From Micropterix aruncella (lineage: Eukaryota; Arthropoda; Insecta; Lepidoptera; Micropterigidae), in contig OX155960.1 of assembly GCA_944548615.1 (NCBI GenBank), positions 28,211,798 to 28,275,797 of the forward strand: a stretch of 64,000 nt of DNA, written 5' to 3'. The notes below the pieces were generated by a model. It saw only the letters and a program-made list of their open reading frames with translations. It was not told the origin of the DNA and made no database searches. The translations under genes were made by a program, and so were the position numbers. Every line of letters starts with the position of its first letter. Positions within the stretch are counted from its first letter, which is position 1. Shown here in pieces: positions 1 through 11,679 of the stretch.

Positions 1-2560
1 TCGTTGGTTGGTGGGCCGGGAAAGTAAAACGTTGTTTACCTACTTTTTATATGACGCAACATAGAGCAATGGTTTTGTTTTGAAATGGACACGGGAATAA
101 AAACGGTGCAACGTTATATAAATACGGAATATGGAATTTAAGGAATCCCCGAAAGAAAACAAGAACTGTCTGTCATCTTCTCAGGTATGCCATTTAATCC
201 TTATTTACGATAAAAATGCGCAAGTAACCGGAAAAACTTGATAGGTCATTGGCTGGCTCTATTTTGATTGTCCAATCAATTTCCGCTATTCGGAGATTCA
301 AGTATCTTTATGTCAATACTCCAATCCGGATAACCTCGGAGAGCCGGTTTTGCTTCGGTCGCATTGCGGCACTGGCGACAGTTAAAAATGTCAACACACG
401 CATAATGACCGGAAAGAAAATATTGGTACCGTAGAATGGGGTGAGATTGAAAACGGGGTGTGAGATTCAACACTCGGCCATTTTTTCCTATTTATTAATA
501 CTTCACTCTACTGGCAGATTGCGAATCTTATGTTACCTAGCATTAATTATATATTGTATTAGATTGCTTCACGTCATAGTACGTTTTGGCAACTCTTCTA
601 GGCCGGCAAAATGTAGGTGGCGCTTGTACGGCGCACTGTACGGCGAAACTAATAGCAATTTATTTCTACATCTATAATAACATTGATAATGAATGGTTTC
701 ATAAAGGACTGACTGATTATAAAACCCCAATAATTTAACCAACGTTAACGATAATAACTATAATATAAACGACCTATAATATATATAACTATAATATAAA
801 CTATATTATATATACCTATAATATAAACGACCAATGGATAAACGGGATATGCACTCCCACTAATGTTGTCCTGCCTAAAGTTGCCTTACGCAAACACAAA
901 AGTCCTTTGGATATTTGAGCTTCAAGCTCTCGACGCTCCACAAGAAAGATGGAAACAAAGGCGTTTGAACGGCTAAAAAAGCTGCAATCTACACATGCTT
1001 TCTATAAGCTGGGTGATTTTTTTGAGCATGCCAGTTCTTTTAAATGGGATTAATATTATTATTTAACTTTCGGCTAAGTATATCATTTTCGTTTTATTGT
1101 TTAATTTTATAAAAAACAAAAAAACATAATTTGTCAACAACAGCAACAAAAATGATAATATTATAGTTTAATATTTAATATGTATGTAGATTACAATGTT
1201 TAACGTAAGATACCTGACCATCTACATACATACGTTGTTTTTTTTTTGTTCCAATTTTGTTTTAATACTTTCTATTGTGTGATTATTTTGTGTGCCTTTG
1301 AGTGCCTAAGACGACTATTAATATTTTTATAATAATCATTCTTTTTATATGTATACCCATGTACATGGAATCAGTTCTGTTTTTCTTCATTTTTTTATTT
1401 CTATTTGTCGGCCGTGTAAAGCCGACTTTAGTCAAAGCTATTGTCAAATCAATATTTTTGCTTGATTAATTTTATATCTATATAAATATATTACTAGCAA
1501 ATGGTGAATTCTAATATTCGATAACTAACTGTAATTTTATTGTTTTTATTCATGCTTTTATTGTATATTCTGAATAAGTAAATTGAATATTGAAATACTG
1601 AAATAATCTTCAATTATTAGTACCGTCTATGGCATTTATAAATAGGCTGATTACATCACATAATTAATATGGAGAGATAGAATGCCATCTATTAGTCTAT
1701 GTGAACTTAAAGTGCGTAATTATTACGTATTGAAACCTGTACACTAAATTAAAAATTGACATCTTTATGTAAATAATATTAAAACAATAAAAGCTATGAT
1801 TTTAAAAACATCGTTTGTTATTATATTGTTATTTTATTTCGAGATAGGATACCGTATAGACATGTTTGGAACACCATATATGCGATGCCATACTGTTATA
1901 CCACTAACGCCACCATATTGAACATGAGAGAAGATTAATGTATGTTTAGAACTATGAGTGCCATCTACGCGTTAGGCTTCGTAGTAAAATCCTAGCTGCT
2001 AAATCGTAGTACGGAGATGAGCAATCTAATATGCTATGTAATCAATGATACCTACTAGCAATAATAAAAGTGCCCAGCCATATGCCCTATGTCACTTTTC
2101 ACGGTGCTATCGGCATTTATAGGTTAGTAATTAAATTTTTAAAATTGACAGCAATTTCGTTGTAAAAATATGCCCTATACGCTTCCGAGTTCCTCAAATT
2201 CAAAAACTTATAGGAATATAAAACATGTCAGTATTATTAAGACTTATACAACGAATTTGATAGAAGTTTTGTCACGTTTGTATTGTAACAGGTTACAGGG
2301 ATTTTCTATTAAACTTGTCATGGTTTTGTGTTCTTTACTTAAATATTTATAATCGCGGCAAGTTTGCATGAAAACTTTGTTGCGGTTTCTTGTCGCGTGC
2401 ATTTACTCGGTTGTTTGGAAATATGGAATACTATGACGCGAGTTCAATTTGCTTGTAACAACATAAATTACCAATTAATAATATTATTAGACTACTGAAA
2501 ATGTCTGTCAACTTTTTTCCATATACATTTGTGTGTTGGCGCTCGAACATCCGAAGAAGA
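1..2560. repeat. AT-rich intergenic DNA with a degenerate dispersed repeat
   Basis: No gene is recognisable here. Two blocks (about 651-740 and 1620-2040) are closely similar to the continuous stretch 12772-13275, sharing phrases such as ATAATTTAACCAA, AATAGGCTGATTACATC, GTAATTATTACGTATTGAAAC and GAGATAGGATACCGTA. In this copy the blocks are separated by about 880 bp that the other copy lacks. The blocks are one dispersed repeat family of unknown class; no coding capacity or clear terminal repeats were seen. Confidence 0.6.
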
Positions 2561-2615
2561 TCGTGCTGTTGATGCTCAGCACTCTTCACATAGGAAGTGA
2601 CAAAAAAACTCTATA

Positions 2616-3610
2616 ATGGGCATTCTGAATAACAGGCAAGGACGCGCAGTTTCTCTGACAGTTCTCATATACTTTGCATATTTCCATTCCTTACTAAGTT
2701 ATGGTCTCATGTTTTGGGGAATGGCGGCAAATTCGGTAAGAATCTTTAGACTTCAAAAAAGAGCGATTCGCAATTTATTTACCATATCATCGCTAACATC
2801 TTGCAGGCCGTATTTCGTTGAATCTGGTATCATGACAATGTATGCCGCTTTGTATATACCAGGGTGTTATGTACGCACGAAAAAATATCAGCACCACTCC
2901 GACAAATTCGGATGTTCATTCGCACAACACGCGAAACAAACAAGACTTGCGTCCTTGCAAAGTGCGACTAAGTAAGGTTAGAAATAGTTTCCTGTATCAG
3001 TCCAATATTTTTTATAACAAGATTCTATTGTGCGTCAGGGGTCTTGGAGACGTTCAATTTAAGAGCAAGGTCCAGGATATACTTATTAAGAACCCAATGT
3101 ATTCTGTTAAGGACTTTGAGAGTATTGATTTTCCTAATCTTCTATAATTATTTATATTACAATCTTTTCTTACTTTTGATTTTTTTTTAAATTTTATAAA
3201 TTTGATTATTTACATTACTATTTACATTACAAGCATTGATTATCAAAGATGGATTGTAATATAAAAAAATATATTGACCATTTCTATTGCGACATTGTTA
3301 TTGATTTAATTTTATATTTTTTATAATCTTAATTTTACTCTTTTATAACCGACTCTTCGTTTTTATACTTTGACTATCTGCAGTATTTAAGCAGTTCCAA
3401 TTATTTAAAAAAGATCTTTAATCTTTATTTTAAATTGAAATATTAATTGTTTTACAATTAAAAAATAATGGTCGATATTAAAAAAAAAAATTATACCACA
3501 TAAGGTATAATACCAGCATTGATTTTATAGTGTGATACCAGTTACTCAACTTGACTATACCAAGAGTAGGGATTCCTACCAACTGGCTTATTTAAATAAA
3601 TAAAATAAAA
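2616..3610 (+). pseudogene. 5'-truncated non-LTR retrotransposon tail (C-terminal RT region)
   Basis: Frames starting at 2616 and 2842 together encode the region downstream of a LINE reverse transcriptase: a YFAYFHSLLSYGLMFWG-type segment, an FRLQKRAIRNLF segment, SCRPYF, then (after a frameshift near 2865) HNTRNK and RLSKVRNSF, ending at 3147. That order is typical of insect LINE ORF2 C-termini. About 450 bp of AT-rich 3' sequence follows, ending in short TAAATAAAATA-type repeats near 3600. The palm (FADD) and endonuclease are absent, so this is a dead 5'-truncated insertion. Clade not resolved. Confidence 0.75.
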
Positions 3611-3739
3611 AATACACCGTCCCTTTTTTGATTTCACACAAGGATTTGTGCCCATACATAGTGTTCGGGACCTAAAATCAAGGGGTAATTTTGTGCATTT
3701 AACTGCTAACTAAACAAAATAAAATATTTTTCGTCATAA

Positions 3740-4050
3740 AAGAGGCATCCACATACAGTGACTGACTGTGTCCACGCACCGCACACGGTTGCCCAATCAG
3801 TCGCATCAACAAGCACCCAACAAGCCTGGACGAAGTCGTCATCGCAAAGCTTATTTTTAATTGCGCCAGGAACAACGGTCCCGACCATTCATATACTCAG
3901 GGTTTTTGAAAAAAAGGCAGCCATACAGAGTCAATCGGCCGCCACGCGCCGCACACGGTTGCCTGCTCAGTGGCGTCGATGAGCACATAGCAAGCACGGA
4001 CGTAGGCGTCGTCGTTTGGGCGCTTATTTTAAATTGAGCCAGGGCCTACG
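3740..4050. repeat. Two tandem copies of a GC-rich module of about 165 bp
   Basis: Segments 3768-3880 and 3935-4050 are similar over their length: both contain CGCACACGGTTGCC, a CAGT(C/G)GC block, AGCAAGC or CAAGCC, and end in GCTTATTTTTAATTG or GCTTATTTTAAATTG. They look like a tandem duplication and form the 5' end of the larger modular repeat at 4050-5100. Confidence 0.6.
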
Positions 4051-5100
4051 GGTTTCGACTATCCATATACCTCGGAGAAATCTGGTCACAATTGGAAGCA
4101 AGGGCGCGAGTGTCGGCCCGCCAGGTAACATTACTGGCTATCTCACGGTAAAGGCGTTGGCTTCTTGCGGGTTGTGACGTAGCTAGACGTCGGATTTGTA
4201 ATGTCCAAAGTCTTCTACGCTCACTGACGCCCGTTGTGGTTGACATCTCAATATATTCATATACCTGGGAGCTAATGGGCCCATGCTGGGTTGGCCATGA
4301 AGACCCATGTGTTCAGGGTCGGTCACACTAACGGGTCAACACCTATCCGACGGCCTCCACGCACGAGGTGCGAACCTGGGTAGGACGTTCGGGCGAAGGA
4401 CCTCCCCTGGGAATCAAACCTCTGGCGCTCCTGGACGGTCTGCGCACCGTGCGGCGCAAGCCAATCGATTGTGCACTCCGACTAACAGTCGGGGGAGTCT
4501 GGAAGCTGTGTTGTTTCCTATAAAGCGGGGGTGGTTGCGTACCTTACGGCGACTGCTCTTGAAATGACCATTGACCATCCGATCCCGGGTAAGAGGCCGG
4601 CAAAGGACGCCATGGTCCGCGATAGATTCGGTATTCACCGTTTCACCGCTTCGTAAGGGAGAGGACCGCGCAAGCGACCTCGAACTAGGAACCAATCGAG
4701 AGACCGGAGAAATCTGGTCACAATTGGTAGTAAGGGCGCGAGGGTCGGGCCCGCCAGGTAATCATTACTGGCTATCTCGCGGTAAGGCGTTGGTCTCTTA
4801 CGGGTTGTGGCGTAGCTTGACGGCGGATTGTTTTTGTCCAAAGTCTTCTACGCTCACTCCAGGGAGATAGAACGACTAATCGTTAAAACTCCCTGTGGTG
4901 ACGGGTTCGCCCGTTGTAGTCGACAACTCAAGTTATTCATATACCTGGGTACTGGTGCGATTATAGAAACAAACATTGGTGATTGGTTTTACCGTCACCG
5001 ACGATTTTCGCACAATTCACTCAAAAAAGAGTACTGTATCCTGTTTCGGATCAGCCAATAATCTTAAATCAAATTCCAGCTTCGTTTATAGCAATCAGCT
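4050..5100 (+). repeat. GC-rich modular dispersed repeat (left copy)
   Basis: Much more GC-rich than its surroundings. A module beginning GAGAAATCTGGTCACAATTG occurs twice (about 4075-4260 and 4709-4960) around a central block (4300-4700) with CAAACCTCTGGCGCTCCTGG. The whole arrangement recurs in reverse orientation at 62440-63360. The reverse complement of the central block contains GGTTTGATTCCC, which resembles a tRNA B box, so a SINE-like origin is possible but unproven. The tail (4938-5100) is shared with 7837-7980. Frames inside it are chance frames of a repeat. Confidence 0.7.
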
Positions 5101-5575
5101 CGTTAAAAACGGGTTTATTTTCTAGTATAAAATAAAATATTACCGTATGAGTACATTCAACATTTTGAAACATAATTAGTTAATGTATCTTTAGTAGTAT
5201 GTAAATATAATTGTATGTCAAGCGTGTCGTGCATGTCAAGCGTACACTCGTGTACAGTGTGGCCAGAACGAGTAGACCCTAGGTTTTGGAAAAAAATTGT
5301 TATATTGCAACACAGTAATGTGAGAATAGTAAGACTAAATAATTTGGGGACATGTCTCAGTACCGTCTGCCAAGAGGCGTATTGTACTCAGACTAGTGTT
5401 TCTGCTCCTTTACTGATTCTATCAAGTCTTTGGATGGCTGTGAGCTTGAAAGAAAAAAAAACTACGTGTGGCACTCGGGGACTGCCGCGATAAAGCTATT
5501 GCATAGCATTTTTTACAACTTAGGTATGCAATTATAATTATTTATTTATTTTATTTTTTCTGATATCAGATAACT
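5100..5575. other. AT-rich intergenic stretch, no gene seen
   Basis: Short frames only. Near 5495 lies a small palindromic word (GCTATTGCATAGC) in a CCGCGATAAAG context; a closely similar word occurs near 6031-6055, so the interval 5.49-6.05 kb may be bounded by related repeat ends. Not resolved. Confidence 0.4.
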
Positions 5576-5669
5576 GCGCTCTATCGGAAAACGTTGAAAT
5601 TATTCCGAATCATTTGCGGCTGCGGAAGCAAATGATTCGGAATAATTTAAACGTCTTCCGATAGAGCGC
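5576..5669. repeat. Near-perfect hairpin, arms about 42 bp
   Basis: GCGCTCTATCGGAAAACGTT at 5576 pairs with the reverse complement ending at 5669, through a stretch containing ATTATTCCGAATCATTTGC on one side and GCAAATGATTCGGAATAAT on the other. The loop is about 9 nt. It looks like a miniature fold-back element or the terminus of a larger one. Confidence 0.8.
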
Positions 5670-7836
5670 CGCGCACGAATTTTTTATTCGATAAAGCAAA
5701 AAAACCGGATTATTCGAAAAAAATTCGTAGATAAAAAGATAGATAATTAAATTGTCTTTAAAATGGTGCAGGTTTCATCATAATATGCCAGATAGTATTT
5801 GCGTAGTAGTCGTTTTTGTGTTCGATTAGACCTAATTTCACAAATTAATTACACTATGTAATATAAACAAAATCTAAAATATTCAAAGCTAGGAATATTA
5901 GGAAAATGTTCTTGTTTAACATATATTTTTTTCGAATCGTAAGCAGTACTCGTTTAGACGTAATTATCAGTTTAAAATCATTAATATTCGTTAAGAAATT
6001 TCTTCATTCGGTCGCCGCGCTGGCCTCGGCCCGCGATAAAAGCTATGCAATAGCTTAACAAGAAAAAAACGTTAGCCGTGCCATCGTTAAATAATCATTA
6101 ATTTTGATTACGATTGAGACAGTTAGGTACCAAAATTTTTTGGTTAAACTATAAGAAACGTCAGGCAAAACATAACCTCAAAATGTACCTAGAAGTACAT
6201 TTTGGGACACTGAAAACAACTTCTCTAGCTCCGCTTCTAATAGTTTTGTTCAATTTTAACGCAAAAGAATATGAAAAAGAGAATTAATGACAAAATGAAC
6301 GCAATTTCATGAACTGAACCAAGAGGGGAAAAAACAGATTGACAGCTTAGTGACAGAGTTAGTGTTGCCAAATCAAAATATTTTCCCCTACGTCGAATTG
6401 ATTTCTACTCCTAAATGGCCAGACAGACTGTATGTTGTTTTAGCATACACTAAACAACTGAGAATATACGCTGATGCCATAGTAAGAATATTGTATTTCT
6501 ACAATGCTCATAGTGATGACGAGAGTCGCATGATACCACTACATTCATGCTAAAGAACGAACATAGAAATAAGTATGTATATCTTTCGATTCTCACTCAC
6601 TCCGTACCTCCACCATAAAAATTCCGTAACGTGAGGAAAGGCGTGCTTCCGCGGATGCTGTGCTTCAGAGTGGATGGAGCGATCGGCCTATTAATAAACC
6701 TACATTTTGGAGTCAAGTACGCACTTGAGGATGATGTAGAGAGCGGAAAGCGCGTGCGCTGTGCTCGCTCCGTCTATTTTCGATTCCGCGCCAATTAGGA
6801 ACACATAAACGCGGCGCGGCGCGGCCTCCCACCATCGCTGGCTGGGACACAACATCCGACATCCGGTCATCATAAATATCGTGACGATCATGTGACGACA
6901 TTCAAGTTCGGACCCTGCGGCAAATAACTGGCAAGAAAAGCACAAGAAGGCAGTAGAAATATAATATGATTTAAAAGTCAGCGACAGTGAGTTATTGAAA
7001 TATGCTTGAGATCAATAAAATCACCCATAATTATTTTACTTGGAGATTATTTTTTATTTTTATTTTGAGGCTTACTGCAAATGAATATTTGAGAAATATT
7101 GGGCGATCACATGAAAGTAATTATCTGAATATCAAAATAAGTAATATTCTGAATATCAAAATAAATATTATGAATATCACATGAAATAAAAGTGTATAAT
7201 GTCACATGCAATCATACATTATAATGACAGTATAATGTCACATGAAATTAAAGTGTATAATCTTGTTAAATCAATGAAATACCGAATGGAAGCTATCATT
7301 CAAGCTAGGGGAGGAACACTTCATATTATAGAAATGCTTTTTTGCTAAATTTTATGTTTTAATTCGATTTTCATCACCAATTCTAAAGCTGCCAAATTCA
7401 CAAAAACGAGCTTTTTGGCTGTTGACCGCACTTTGTTAGCAAGGTTCAAAAACAAAATAGTTACCAATGGATAGGTGTTAAAATAGACCTTGCATTAAAA
7501 AAAAAACCCCAAACTATGTATTTTTTGAGATATTTTATTTTTTATTTTAAGTATACCCCCCCCCCCCAAATACTGAATCTGGTAGTACCATGAGGGAAGC
7601 CCCAGCGGCTCATATAGACGCATTAATATAAGGTTCGATAGAAACGCTAGCGCTGGGTTCGGATCGGTTTTTATATGGTAGCTCTAATTATCCATACGAC
7701 GGATAAAACTAATTAGCAAAAGAATTTTTCCAATTGATTGATGTCAAAAGTATGATAGTTTTAAAAAAACTCTCGTAAGGTTAGAAGTCTTCCGCCGAAA
7801 GATACACATTTTACTTGCATTAGAGCCAACGGATCC
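5670..7836. other. Intergenic DNA without recognisable genes
   Basis: AT-rich sequence with small local duplications, for example repeated GTCACATGAAAT and AAAGTGTATAAT phrases at 7170-7265 and a C homopolymer at about 7557. The short frames show no family resemblance. Confidence 0.5.
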
Positions 7837-7980
7837 CGAAAATGCATATACTTGGGTGCGGACGCGATTATAGAAACAGACATTGTTGATTTGTTGTACT
7901 GTCACCGGCGATTTTATAACCGAGCGATAAACTCGAATCACAATCCTGCTTCATTCAAAGCAACCTGCCTGTAGTATACT
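7837..7980 (+). repeat. Second copy of the tail module of the GC-rich repeat
   Basis: Similar to 4938-5100: CATATAC(C/T)(T/G)GGGT, GCGATTATAGAAACA, GTCACCG(A/G)CGATTTT, CAGCTTCGTT/CTGCTTCATT and GCAATCAGC/GCAACCTGC occur in the same order. This indicates a separate insertion of the same repeat family, here truncated. Confidence 0.65.
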
Positions 7981-8000
7981 TGTAGTTCTGGCTGAGATGG

Positions 8001-8028
8001 GCCTTCATGACGCTGCGGTCATGAAGGC
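8001..8028. repeat. Perfect 11-bp hairpin with 6-nt loop
   Basis: GCCTTCATGAC, loop GCTGCG, GTCATGAAGGC. No associated gene; one of several short perfect palindromes in this window. Confidence 0.8.
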
Positions 8029-8029
8029 T

Positions 8030-9700
8030 TTTCTCTTTTCAATCGAGTCAGCAACTTTCAGGGAAAATAGCCATAGGAAAATATGACATGCATAGTACAT
8101 AATATAAAACACTTCGTTTGGAGAAAGGCAGTGAGTACAAAAAATGAGTGTAAGTGTTATTTTAGACTATGAAGAGGATTAGATTCCATTGAAAGATGTT
8201 CCCTAAACGGTAACACAGCGTTGGTTCAAAGATCGGGCCTTAGAGCATGTCAATATTGAAGGTGAATTTACTAGATTTAAATAATTCTTTGACAATCTGA
8301 TATCAGTAAGTCAATCTGATATAGATTCAATCGGTAAGTAAGACAGACAATGCGAATTTAACTCTATAGGGACAGTTCAACATCTCATGTCATTATCCGA
8401 TGAAGTCGATGTTCACGTTCAAAAGGTTTTTCCACACGTTCTTTTGTGTCTTTAACCGCGGAGCACTGGTTTGATATTCAATTTAAGATTTCTTCCAAAA
8501 TTAGCGAACATCGAGTGAACATTTCTTTTACATAAGAAAATTTAAAGAAAACCGTACAAGCATGCGCTATAACAGACTCCTCAGAAGGTGCGGCATGCTT
8601 GCTTTCCGATTTTATAACTTCTGAAATATATGCTGCGAAGAAAAAAAATCCTTCAGAATGCTATAAAAAACCGGAATTAGCAAAATATTTGTGTAGATTT
8701 GCCTTGACTTGAGTTAGCTTATTCCGCCACTAATAACACAATCTTTGCAAACGGTAGTTTGGGTACTTAAGTTAACGAAAGTGATTAGTTATCGTAAATA
8801 TAATTACTGCATACGGTGTTCACTATGGATGAAGTGGTAAAAAAGCAAAAGTAAATTCCGGGCAATTCGTTATGGCAAATTTCACTGCATTCGCAATTAC
8901 TGTAACAATACGCACTTAACAAGTCTAATGTCTGTGATTAATAAGCACTAACGCCGTTATTATAAACGGCGTTGTTCCTGACACGGTTAGTTTTCTCTTT
9001 CTTTCGGATTTTCAGCTACCTCCTATTATTACCTACCTACCTAATTATTACATAAATAGCTACTTATTTCTTTTTAAAGCATCTACCTTCGACCTTTATT
9101 GTTTTGTACCGCAGTTGTGTTGCAGTTTTTCTTGTCATTCATTTACATGTATAATTTACAGAGTGCGAAAGACCAAGTATTACTAACTTCTTTCTATTTA
9201 TTTATTTATTTTATTTTAATTATGCAGGTAATTTACGGAAAATAACGAAAAATACACTATACTATAACATCGAACCAAATAGCCCATGGCAAGATTTAAC
9301 CCTAGTAGTGTATTTATAAATATAATATCGCATGTCGCTTCACTAAGCTAAGCTTGTGCTAAAGCGGACCTTACAATGAATTAGATATCTAATCAATTTA
9401 AAATAAATAAATATACAATTACAGATATAAATTTACAAATAGAAATCAATATACTTAAAATATATACCTGCATACAAGATGAAGTTTACCTATATTCAGT
9501 ATAGGAGGCGCGATGACAATAGGGTAATTTGAGTGTAAACATAACTACATAATTTGATTTTATGTGTGGATGTATTTCCCTGTAATATAAAAATATAAAA
9601 ATATATTGTCCATGGAGGATAAATTTTACAGTGTGATTTCCTTATATTTACGCGGGAATTTGGTTTCAGCTATTGTTTACCAACTGCAGCATCTCAATGT
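8030..9700. other. Intergenic DNA, possibly an unrecognised decayed coding remnant
   Basis: Between about 8140 and 8780 conceptual translation gives several long stop-free runs broken by stops, in the manner of an old pseudogene, but I recognise no family. A 9-bp hairpin (AACGCCGTT/AACGGCGTT) lies near 8950. The rest is AT-rich. Confidence 0.35.
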
Positions 9701-9711
9701 TGTACACAATT

Positions 9712-9995
9712 TGCATAGTGGTTAGGTCGCCTGATCTTACATTGTAAGGTCCCCAGTTCGATTCCCGGCTGGGTCACCATTTTCCGTTGGGATCAAATTA
9801 ACGGAATTGCATTTTCAATTCTGTCGATCGAATACAATAACAAGACACATATTTACACCATTTGTGCTTACACACATGTTACAAGCACACATACATATAA
9901 ACACGTCATAGTAGAGTTGGTTGTAAGAGATTGCTATATGACAATAAACTAGCCCCTTGTGAAATTTTACAATAAAAAGTAGAAACAAACAAAAC
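9712..9995 (+). repeat. tRNA-derived SINE, copy 1
   Basis: The head resembles a tRNA gene: GCATAGTGGTTAGGTCGCC (A-box-like region), then CAGTTCGATTCCCGGCTGGG (B box). A body follows with TTCCGTTGGGATCAAATTAAC and CTGTCGATCGAAT, and a 3' tail of ACAATAAAAAGTAGAAACAAACAAAAC. The same family recurs at 11398-11673, 17391-17607 and, inverted, 10884-11150. Confidence 0.85.
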
Positions 9996-10119
9996 AATCA
10001 ATGTTAACATTTTATTCCAATCGTACTATCAATCGTTACAGTATTGCACTGGTAGTATTGCAAAACACAACAATAGTGGCCCTAAACGAACAACAACTTC
10101 CCTGGAAACGTTTCGAAAG

Positions 10120-10883
10120 GGGAAAGGCCGAATTGTGCCGAATTCTCAACAGAGCGCAAGAAAATTGGTAAATGTCTTATAATGTCGGACTGGAGTATTC
10201 GTCAATTATTGAAAAATGAACTCCACATCAAGCCCCACGAGATACAAAAGTGCAAGACTGAATGCACAAAATGTTGGATAGAGCCCAGGCTCTGCACGCG
10301 AGTGAGGCTTTTCCAAACATCATCTTTTCGAATGAAGCATTTTTCTTCATCCAGCAGTACGTAAACAAGCAAAATGGCCGTGTTTAGTTATAGAGGAAAT
10401 CAAACGTTATCGTTTACGAGATTATATTCGAGCGAATGATAGCCGTGAGAAAGCAAGTACATACCAGCTTCTGAGACGGTTTGGGCCTCAGTGACTGCTG
10501 AAGGTCGCTCGCCACTCGTTGTCATCGACCAGGCTGTCAAGGTTAACAAGACTGTGTATCTGGAAAAGGTCTTAAAGGAAGTATTGATACTATAGGCACA
10601 TAAACAATTCGAAGCCAGGACATGGACATTCCAGTAAGAATTAGCCCATTCTCATATAAAGCCCATGAAAAATAAAATTTTCTTCTTGAGAATGTTCTGA
10701 GGTTAATTTTGGCGCAACAGTGGCCGCCACATTCACCAGACGCCAATCCGGTGGATTTTTTCATTTGATGGACGCTCTAGCATTTTGGAGGCTAGAGCGT
10801 CCATCAAAAACGGCATAGTTTGGATGTGTTCAAGGCGTGTCTTCGTAGAGAAGTTGCATTCATCGGCAGACTCAACGCCATCA
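10120..10883 (+). pseudogene. Decayed Tc1/mariner-superfamily transposase
   Basis: Broken frames carry recognisable pieces of a Tc1/mariner-type transposase in order: a helix-turn-helix piece (SIRQLLKNELHIKPHEIQ at about 10190), VWASVTAEGRSPLVVID (10480-10530), KVNKTVYLEKVLKEVLI (10540-10590), ARTWTFQ near 10620 and QWPPHSPDANPVDF near 10720-10760, the last corresponding to the region of the third catalytic acidic residue. Multiple stops and frameshifts make it nonfunctional. A palindromic insertion at 10764-10807 splits the frame just after the SPDANPVDF motif, and an inverted SINE abuts its 3' side. Confidence 0.7.
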
Positions 10884-11150
10884 TTTGTTTGTATTCTTTG
10901 TTTCTACTCTTTTACAATGGGCGGTTTACAATGGGCGGTTTTATCGACAATTCGAACCAACCCTACTATAAAGTGTTTATATGCATGTGTGCGTGAAACA
11001 CGCGTGTAAGTGTGTCTTGTTACTGCATTTGATCGACAGAATTGAAATGCAATTCCGTTAATTTTATCCCAACGGAAAATTGTGACCCAGCCGAGAATCA
11101 AACCCGGAAACGTATAAGGTAAGATAAAGTAACCTAAACACTATGACACT
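10884..11150 (-). repeat. tRNA-derived SINE, copy 2, inverted
   Basis: Reverse complement of the family at 9712-9995: a TTTGTTTCTACTCTTTTAC tail, then GATCGACAGAATTG, ATCCCAACGGAAAAT and GTGACCCAGCCGAGAATC (decayed B box). A 14-bp internal duplication (ACAATGGGCGGTTT twice near 10914-10942) distinguishes this copy. Confidence 0.8.
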
Positions 11151-11397
11151 GTCGAGGCCAAAGGTGGTTATATCGAACAATGAGATCAGTGAGATATGTT
11201 ATTATATCATATAAATAATATAATCAATAATATAATATCAATAATATAAATAATATAATATTATTCAATTTTTTTAAATAAAATTATCAAAAATTTATAC
11301 AATTATGGCGTTTTTCATTTGTAACCCAAGCGTTGCCAATGAAAAGGACCAGAGTCCAATAAAAGGGACCAAAGTCCCTCGCAGCATAGACACTGCC

Positions 11398-11673
11398 CGG
11401 TGGCACAGTCGTTAGGTCGCCTGATCTTACAGTGTAAGGTTCGGTTTAATTTCCGGCTGGGTCACCATTTTCCGTTGGGACAAAACTAACGGAATTGCAT
11501 TTGAAGTATGTCGATCGAATGCAAAAACGAGACACACACACATGGTAAGTACAAGCATACATTCATATAAACACTTCATAGTAGGGTTGGTTGTAAGAGT
11601 TAGTCGTACGACAATAAACCCGCCCATTGTGAAATGTCACAATAAAGAGTAAAAACAAACAAACAAACAAACA
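11398..11673 (+). repeat. tRNA-derived SINE, copy 3
   Basis: Same order as copy 1: GGCACAGTCGTTAGGTCGCC, CGGCTGGGTCACCATTTTCC, GTCGATCGAATGCAA, then a CAAA-repeat tail (AACAAACAAACAAAC). The B box has decayed to TTCGGTTTAATTTCC. Confidence 0.85.
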
Positions 11674-11679
11674 AGATTA

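Noticed and set aside
132..186. Possible first exon (ATG, 18 codons, CAG/GTATGC) with a TATATAA word upstream
   Set aside because: Too short, TATA is only about 15 bp before the ATG, and no partner exon was found.
4307..4870. Overlapping GC-rich frames of 86-99 codons
   Set aside because: They lie in a dispersed repeat also present inverted at 62-63 kb; high GC alone explains the open frames.
8140..8780. Stop-interrupted coding-like stretch
   Set aside because: No motif that I recognise; kept only as a note under the intergenic entry.
9712..9790. tRNA-like sequence with B box
   Set aside because: Body and A-rich tail follow, and it recurs at several sites; the acceptor stem does not pair. 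It is a SINE head, not a tRNA gene.
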